Assembly: GCA_036394575.1 (NCBI GenBank)
Contig: DASWEY010000030.1
Span: forward strand, 1 to 18,476
Length of the DNA stretch: 18,476 nucleotides
Direction of reading: 5' to 3'
DNA from: UKL13-2 sp036394575
GTDB taxonomy: Bacteria; Pseudomonadota; Gammaproteobacteria; Burkholderiales; Usitatibacteraceae
Made by a program: the position numbers and the translations under genes. Of the stretch, positions 14,742 to 18,476 are shown one piece after another. The notes under the pieces were generated by a model. The model did not search any database and was not told where the DNA came from. It saw nothing but the letters and a program-made list of their open reading frames with translations. Numbering within the stretch: the first letter of the stretch is position 1; every line of letters starts with the position of its first letter.

Positions 14742-16916
14742 ATGAGTGCCCATGACACCGCCAATACCAATCTGAAACGCCGCCAGTTCCTGAAAACCTC
14801 GGCCGCCGCCGGCGCCTATGCGGCCGGCGGCCTGGTCATCGGTTTTCATCTGCCGGCGGGCGCCAAGACCGCCGCCGTCAACGCCAAGACCGCGCAGCCC
14901 AATGCCTGGGTGAAAATCGGCAGCGACAATACCGTCACCATCATCTGCCACCGTTCCGAGATGGGCCAGGGCACGTACACCGCGATGCCGATGCTGGTCG
15001 CTGAGGAACTCGAAGTCGATCTGCGCGCCGTCAATATCGAAATGGCGCCGGCCGACCCGGTCTATATCAACAAGCTGCTCGGCGGCCAGCTGACCGGCGG
15101 CTCGACCAGTGTGCGCGACGCCTGGACCACGCTGCGCGAGGCCGGCGCGCAAGCGCGCATGATGCTGATCTCCGCGGCCGCCAAGGAATGGAAGGTGCCG
15201 GAAAGCGATTGCCGCGCGCAGAACGGCCAAGTGATCAGCAAAGGCGGCAAGAAGCTGTTCTACGGCCAGCTCGCCGAAAAAGCCGCCGCCCTGCCCTTGC
15301 CCAAGAATCCGCCGCTGAAGTCGGCGAATGAATTCAAGATCGTCGGCAAGGCGATGCGCCGCCTCGACACGCCGATGAAAGTGACCGGCAAGGCCGGTTA
15401 TGGCCTCGACGTGGATCTACCCGGCATGCTGATCGCCTCCCTGGCGCAATGCCCGGTGATCGGCGGCAAGGTGCTGAGCGTGGATGACGCCAGGGCCAAG
15501 GCGATGCCTGGCGTAAAGGCAGTAGTCAGGATCGACGACGGCGTTGCCGTGGTGGCCGATACTTTCTGGCAGGCCAGACAGGCGCGCGATGCGCTGACCA
15601 TCAAATGGGACGAAGGCGTCGGCGCTAAACTCTCGACTGCCTCGATCTCGCAGGGGCTCAAGGACGCGCTCGCCAATCCCGCCGCCAGCGTGAAAAAAAC
15701 CGGCAATGCCGATCAGGCCATCGCCGGCGCCGCCAAAAAGATCGAGGCTACCTACGAGTTGCCCTTCCTGGCCCACGCCACCATGGAGCCGATGAACTTC
15801 ACGGCAGACGTGCGCGCCGACGGTTGCGATATCTACGGCCCCACGCAATTCCCGCAACTGGCCGAAGGCATGGCCATGCAGATCACCGGCTTCCCCAAGG
15901 AAAAGATCAAGGTTCACACCACCTTCCTCGGCGGCGGTTTCGGCCGGCGCATCGACGTCGATTTCATCGTCCAGGCCGTGCAGATTTCGAAGGCCGTCGG
16001 CAAGCCGGTGAAACTGATCTGGACGCGCGAGGACGATATGACCCATGATTTCTATCGCCCGGTCAGCCTCAGCACGCTGTCTGCCGGCCTCGACGACAAG
16101 GGCATCCCGGTGGGACTCAAATCGCGCCTGACCTCGCAATCGGTTACCGCCCGCCTGTTTCCGGCCTTCGTCAAGGACGGCATGGAGCCGTTCATGACCG
16201 AAGCGGCCGTCACGCCCTACACCGTGCCGAACATGAGCGTGGAAAACATGATCATCGACTCCGGTATGCGCGTCGGCTACTGGCGCTCGGTGTCGCATGC
16301 GCTCAACGCCTTCGCCAATGAAAGCTTCGCCGACGAAATGGCCGCCGCCGCCGGTCGCGACCCGCTCGAGTTCCGCATGTCCCTGCTGGGCGGCAAGGAG
16401 AACGAGCGCTACCGCAATGTGCTGAGGCTGGCGACCGACAAGGCCGGCTACCAACCCGGCGGCAAGCTGCCCAAGGGACGCTTCCAGGGCATCGCCGTGA
16501 TGGAAGGCTATGGCACCTATGTCGCGCAGGTGGCCGAAATCTCGGTGGTGCAGAACAACATCAAGGTGCATCGCGTCACTGTGGCCGTCGACTGCGGGAT
16601 GATGGTCAACCCGGACATCGTCAAGGCACAGGTGGAATCGAGCGTGGTGTTCGGCCTCTCCGCCGCCCTGCTGTCGAAAATCACGCTCAAGGACGGCAAG
16701 GTCGAGCAATCCAACTTCCACGACTATCCGGTACTGCGCATGAACGAGATGCCGGTGGTCGATGTGCTGCTGGTCGTCTCCAACGAGAACCCCGGCGGCA
16801 TCGGCGAACCCATCACCGCCACCACCGGCCCGAGCGTGGCCAATGCGGTATTCAACGCCACCGGCAAGCGCGTGCGCAAAATGCCGATCACCAAGGATGA
16901 ATTGAGCAAAGCCTGA
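14742..16916 (+). CDS. iorB: Molybdenum hydroxylase large subunit, Tat-exported (IorB-like)
   Basis: This is the molybdopterin-binding catalytic subunit that hydroxylates an aldehyde or N-heteroaromatic substrate with oxygen from water. It has 724 residues, close to the family's usual length. The N terminus has a twin-arginine signal (RRQFLKTSAAAGAYAAGG), pointing to folded export. Cofactor and family motifs include SEMGQGTYTAMPMLVAEELE, GGSTSVRDAW, ATMEPMNFTADV, GGGFGRRIDVDF and WTREDDMTHDFYRP. The C-terminal NPGGIGEPITATTGPSVANA contains the Glu that acts as general base in the family. It is typical of the IorB type rather than the cytoplasmic xanthine dehydrogenases. No cytochrome c, MocA or XdhC-type maturation gene is seen in this window. 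The gene ends before a strong terminator at 16939. The substrate cannot be inferred. Confidence 0.92.
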   Translation: MSAHDTANTNLKRRQFLKTSAAAGAYAAGGLVIGFHLPAGAKTAAVNAKTAQPNAWVKIGSDNTVTIICHRSEMGQGTYTAMPMLVAEELEVDLRAVNIEMAPADPVYINKLLGGQLTGGSTSVRDAWTTLREAGAQARMMLISAAAKEWKVPESDCRAQNGQVISKGGKKLFYGQLAEKAAALPLPKNPPLKSANEFKIVGKAMRRLDTPMKVTGKAGYGLDVDLPGMLIASLAQCPVIGGKVLSVDDARAKAMPGVKAVVRIDDGVAVVADTFWQARQARDALTIKWDEGVGAKLSTASISQGLKDALANPAASVKKTGNADQAIAGAAKKIEATYELPFLAHATMEPMNFTADVRADGCDIYGPTQFPQLAEGMAMQITGFPKEKIKVHTTFLGGGFGRRIDVDFIVQAVQISKAVGKPVKLIWTREDDMTHDFYRPVSLSTLSAGLDDKGIPVGLKSRLTSQSVTARLFPAFVKDGMEPFMTEAAVTPYTVPNMSVENMIIDSGMRVGYWRSVSHALNAFANESFADEMAAAAGRDPLEFRMSLLGGKENERYRNVLRLATDKAGYQPGGKLPKGRFQGIAVMEGYGTYVAQVAEISVVQNNIKVHRVTVAVDCGMMVNPDIVKAQVESSVVFGLSAALLSKITLKDGKVEQSNFHDYPVLRMNEMPVVDVLLVVSNENPGGIGEPITATTGPSVANAVFNATGKRVRKMPITKDELSKA

Positions 16917-16938
16917 TCGGTATTGCTGCAAAAAAACG

Positions 16939-16974
16939 ATGCGGTGGACGGCTTGCTGTTCACCGCATTTTTTA
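16939..16974 (+). terminator. Rho-independent terminator after iorB
   Basis: ATGCGGTGGAC (16939-16949) pairs with GTTCACCGCAT (16958-16968), an 11-bp stem with one G-U pair and an 8-base loop. A run of T residues follows directly (16968-16973). It lies 22 bp after the iorB stop and should end the iorAB transcript. Confidence 0.9.
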
Positions 16975-16998
16975 TTTGTGCACTGGCCGAACGAAAAT

Positions 16999-17089
16999 CG
17001 TAGAACGCCATTTGGCGCGGTGTTTGGGGCATTTTTGCTCGGAAAGGCGCGCCAGTGCTGGACTTTTATATTCAGCCCGGATTCTGTAG
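16999..17089. repeat. Palindromic intergenic element, copy 2 (REP/MITE-like)
   Basis: The 63-bp core (16999-17061) matches copy 1 at both ends. The 22-base head starting CGTAGAACGCCATT differs at one position, and the 13-base tail GCGCCAGTGCTGG differs at one. The middle differs in orientation: here GGCATTTTTGCTC, in copy 1 the reverse complement GAGCAAAAATGCC. Arms CATTTGGCGCG and CGCGCCAGTG can form a hairpin. A weaker match continues to about 17089 (ATTCTGTAG against AATCTACG in copy 1). It lies between the iorB terminator and the CRISPR-Cas locus. Confidence 0.6.
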
Positions 17090-17208
17090 CCCCACCATGT
17101 CTCTAAAAACCTACCTGCGCGGGTTGGTTTTGCGTTGCCGGCGGGCACAGTACTCAGAATCGCGGCTTATTATTTGAACTGGCCGCCGACTGGTCGCAAG
17201 CGATAGCC
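17090..17208. other. Non-coding spacer between repeat copy 2 and the tracrRNA
   Basis: No gene, repeat of known type or clear promoter is seen in these bases. With the features on either side, the whole gap from iorB to cas9 (16917-17324, 408 bp) is non-coding for protein. A cas9 promoter is expected somewhere upstream of 17325 on the plus strand, but I found no pair of hexamers good enough to call. Confidence 0.4.
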
Positions 17209-17243
17209 AAAAATGAAAAGCCCGGCAGGTTTCCCTGTCGGGC
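17209..17243 (-). terminator. tracrRNA terminator hairpin
   Basis: On the minus strand GCCCGACAGG pairs with CCTGCCGGGC around a GAAA tetraloop, with one A-C mismatch. CTTTTCATTTTT follows. It doubles as the 3' structural hairpin of the tracrRNA. Confidence 0.82.
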
Positions 17244-17300
17244 GGGTACGAATCTTTCGATTCTTATTGTAGCAACGGCTCTCACCCCGGAAAGCTACAA
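17209..17300 (-). ncRNA. Type II-C tracrRNA
   Basis: Read on the minus strand, the region has all parts of a tracrRNA in order. The 36-nt anti-repeat (17301-17266) begins TTGTAGC and ends GAGAGCCGTTGCTACAAT. That end, with the following AAG, matches the published Neisseria meningitidis tracrRNA almost base for base (GAGAACCGTTGCTACAAT, then AAGG). Next comes a short hairpin, GAATC-GAAA-GATTC (17263-17250), at the nexus position. Last comes a GAAA-capped stem of about ten pairs (17243-17220) followed by T-rich sequence. The RNA pairs with crRNA repeats, allows their processing and anchors the guide in Cas9. It is divergent from cas9, whose ATG lies 24 bases from the predicted 5' end. The length of about 92 nt is inferred; a longer leader form cannot be excluded. 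Confidence 0.87.
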
Positions 17301-17306
17301 GACTAA

Positions 17307-17335
17307 AGAATAGCGGAGTTGACAATGGCAATCAA
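17307..17335 (-). promoter_or_regulatory. Predicted tracrRNA promoter overlapping the cas9 start
   Basis: On the minus strand, TTGATT (17335-17330) and TATTCT (17312-17307) are separated by exactly 17 bases, each a four-of-six match to the sigma-70 consensus. Seven bases beyond the -10 box is about 17300, the first base of the anti-repeat. The -35 box lies inside cas9 codons 2-4, and the spacer covers the cas9 ribosome binding site (GGAG, 17315-17318) and ATG. Confidence 0.55.
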
Positions 17336-18476
17336 GCACGAATTGGGACCGCTCACGTTTGGCTTCGATATCGGCATCGCTTCGGTGGGATGGGCGGTAC
17401 TTTGTCCGACGCGGATTGTCGATCTCGGCGTGAGATGTTTTGACAAGGCCGAAACAGCGAAGGAAGGAGAATCCCTGAACCTCGCGCGCCGTACGGCTCG
17501 ATTAATGCGCCGCCGCCTACGTCGTCGCGCTTGGCGCCTCACAAAGCTCGCACGTTTGATGAAGCGCGAAGGTGTGATCGATGATGCTAACGAATTTCAA
17601 ACGGTGCCAACAACTTCCATGTCGCCATGGCAGTTGCGAGTTAAGGCGCTGGATAGAAAACTGGAGCGCGATGAGTGGGCAAGAGTGCTCTATCACGTAT
17701 GCAAGCATCGCGGCTTTCATTGGATTAGCCGCGCAGAGGAAAAGAAAGCCGAAGCCGACGCAAAGGGCGAAGGCGGAAAAGTAAAGCAGGGTCTGGCTGC
17801 AACCGCAAGATTGATGAGCCAAAAAGGGTACCGCAGCGTCGCCGAAATGGTTTTGGCGGAATTTCCCGATGCACAGCGCAACAAGCAAGGCGACTATGGC
17901 AAGTCGCTTTCGCGAGTGTCCCTTGCAAATGAACTGGCGCTACTATTTTCAAAGCAACGGGCGCTCGGTAATCCGAACACAAGCACCTCGTTGGAACAAT
18001 CGATTCTTGGCCAAGGCGATCGGAAAGGCGGTCTTTTTTGGTCGCAAAAGCCGGCTTTGGCCGGTGCCGACCTCCTTAAAATGCTCGGCAAATGTACCTT
18101 TGAAAAAAGCGAGTATCGCGCACCCAAGGCCACCTTTACTGCTGAGAGGCATGTTTGGCTCACTCGTTTGGTCAATCTTCGAGTTATCGTCGACGGCCGC
18201 ACGCGGCCTTTAAGTGAAGCAGAAAGACGCCTTGCCCTGCCACTCCCATATCTGGCTGGCGAAAAATTCGAATACAAACAATTACGCGCCGCGCTTGAAA
18301 AAAATGGATTGCCTGATTCATTCAAATTTGCGGGCCTCCCATATCCAAGCAAGCGGCAAGAATCAGAAGAAAAGGCGAAAAACCCGGAGTCAGCAAGTCT
18401 AATGAAAATGCCGGCGTGGCATGAACTTCGGCTCACCCTAAAGCGCGCTGGACTCGAAACAGAGTGGCAGGGCATG
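17325..18476 (+). CDS. cas9: Cas9 RNA-guided endonuclease, type II-C (3' end outside window)
   Basis: Cas9 cuts DNA matching a crRNA spacer, using the crRNA-tracrRNA duplex as guide. The frame is open from ATG 17325 to the window end: 384 codons, about a third of a type II-C Cas9 of 1,000-1,100 residues. GGAG at 17315-17318 is the ribosome binding site. RuvC-I is FGFDIGIASVGWAVL, with catalytic Asp15. The Arg-rich bridge helix is at about 50-82 (LARRTARLMRRRLRRRAW). The recognition lobe follows with PWQLRVKALDRKL, CKHRGF, GDYGKSLSR, LAGADLLKMLGKCTFE and ATFTAERHVWLTRLVNLR, aligning throughout with N. meningitidis Cas9. HNH, RuvC-II/III and the PAM-interacting domain are not visible, so nuclease integrity and PAM cannot be judged. 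Codon use is visibly more A/T-rich than in the neighbouring genes, consistent with acquisition by transfer. Confidence 0.97.
   Translation, partial: MAIKHELGPLTFGFDIGIASVGWAVLCPTRIVDLGVRCFDKAETAKEGESLNLARRTARLMRRRLRRRAWRLTKLARLMKREGVIDDANEFQTVPTTSMSPWQLRVKALDRKLERDEWARVLYHVCKHRGFHWISRAEEKKAEADAKGEGGKVKQGLAATARLMSQKGYRSVAEMVLAEFPDAQRNKQGDYGKSLSRVSLANELALLFSKQRALGNPNTSTSLEQSILGQGDRKGGLFWSQKPALAGADLLKMLGKCTFEKSEYRAPKATFTAERHVWLTRLVNLRVIVDGRTRPLSEAERRLALPLPYLAGEKFEYKQLRAALEKNGLPDSFKFAGLPYPSKRQESEEKAKNPESASLMKMPAWHELRLTLKRAGLETEWQGM

Noticed and set aside
15417..16931. Long open frame (504 codons) on the minus strand opposite iorB
   Set aside because: Antisense shadow of iorB with His/Gly/Arg-rich low-complexity translation and no ribosome binding site or motif.
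17266..17301. Solitary CRISPR repeat
   Set aside because: There is only one copy, and on the minus strand it is followed by a nexus-like hairpin and a terminator, which identifies it as the tracrRNA anti-repeat rather than part of an array. No array is present in the window.
17894..18475. 193-codon minus-strand frame within cas9
   Set aside because: Antisense shadow of cas9 with no motif; the plus-strand frame aligns throughout with Cas9.

Overview
The window is a GC-rich chromosomal segment that reads as Betaproteobacteria. The order tgt-yajC-secD-secF, a wrbA gene followed by a DUF2069 gene, a long YihY protein and a PilZ-like c-di-GMP protein near proS all fit that class. The order or genus cannot be fixed from the sequence alone; Rhodocyclales or Nitrosomonadales is an inference.

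Left part (1-6138): the 3' end of proS runs into a convergent tlpA-like thioredoxin gene. Between them lies a short palindromic element that carries both stop codons. A divergent gene encodes a 522-residue PilZ-like protein. It is followed by a convergent YihY-family membrane protein, then wrbA and a DUF2069 membrane protein as a small operon, then a convergent DedA-family gene whose 3' end overlaps the DUF2069 gene.

Middle part (6166-13983): on the minus strand lies the housekeeping cluster tgt, yajC, secD, secF (tRNA queuosine modification and the Sec accessory complex). A perfect 12-bp inverted repeat sits in the yajC-secD gap. Divergent from tgt, an HD-GYP-type protein that has lost the His of its HD dyad is followed after 16 bp by a protein with a degenerate GGDEF and an intact EAL domain. 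With the PilZ-like protein this makes three c-di-GMP-related genes in one window.

Right part (14279-18476): a two-gene molybdenum hydroxylase (iorA/iorB-like, the large subunit with a Tat signal) ends in a clear terminator and a second copy of the palindromic element. The window then changes character. At 17209-17300 on the minus strand lies a recognisable type II-C tracrRNA: a 36-nt anti-repeat, a short GNRA-looped hairpin and a terminator hairpin. At 17325, on the plus strand, a Cas9 of the Neisseria type (II-C) begins and runs in frame off the window end (384 codons seen, RuvC-I and bridge helix present). The predicted tracrRNA promoter overlaps the cas9 ribosome binding site and start codon, so the two divergent transcripts would share control DNA. 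This is the left edge of a type II-C CRISPR-Cas locus. Its HNH and RuvC-II/III parts, adaptation genes and array must lie to the right, outside the window.
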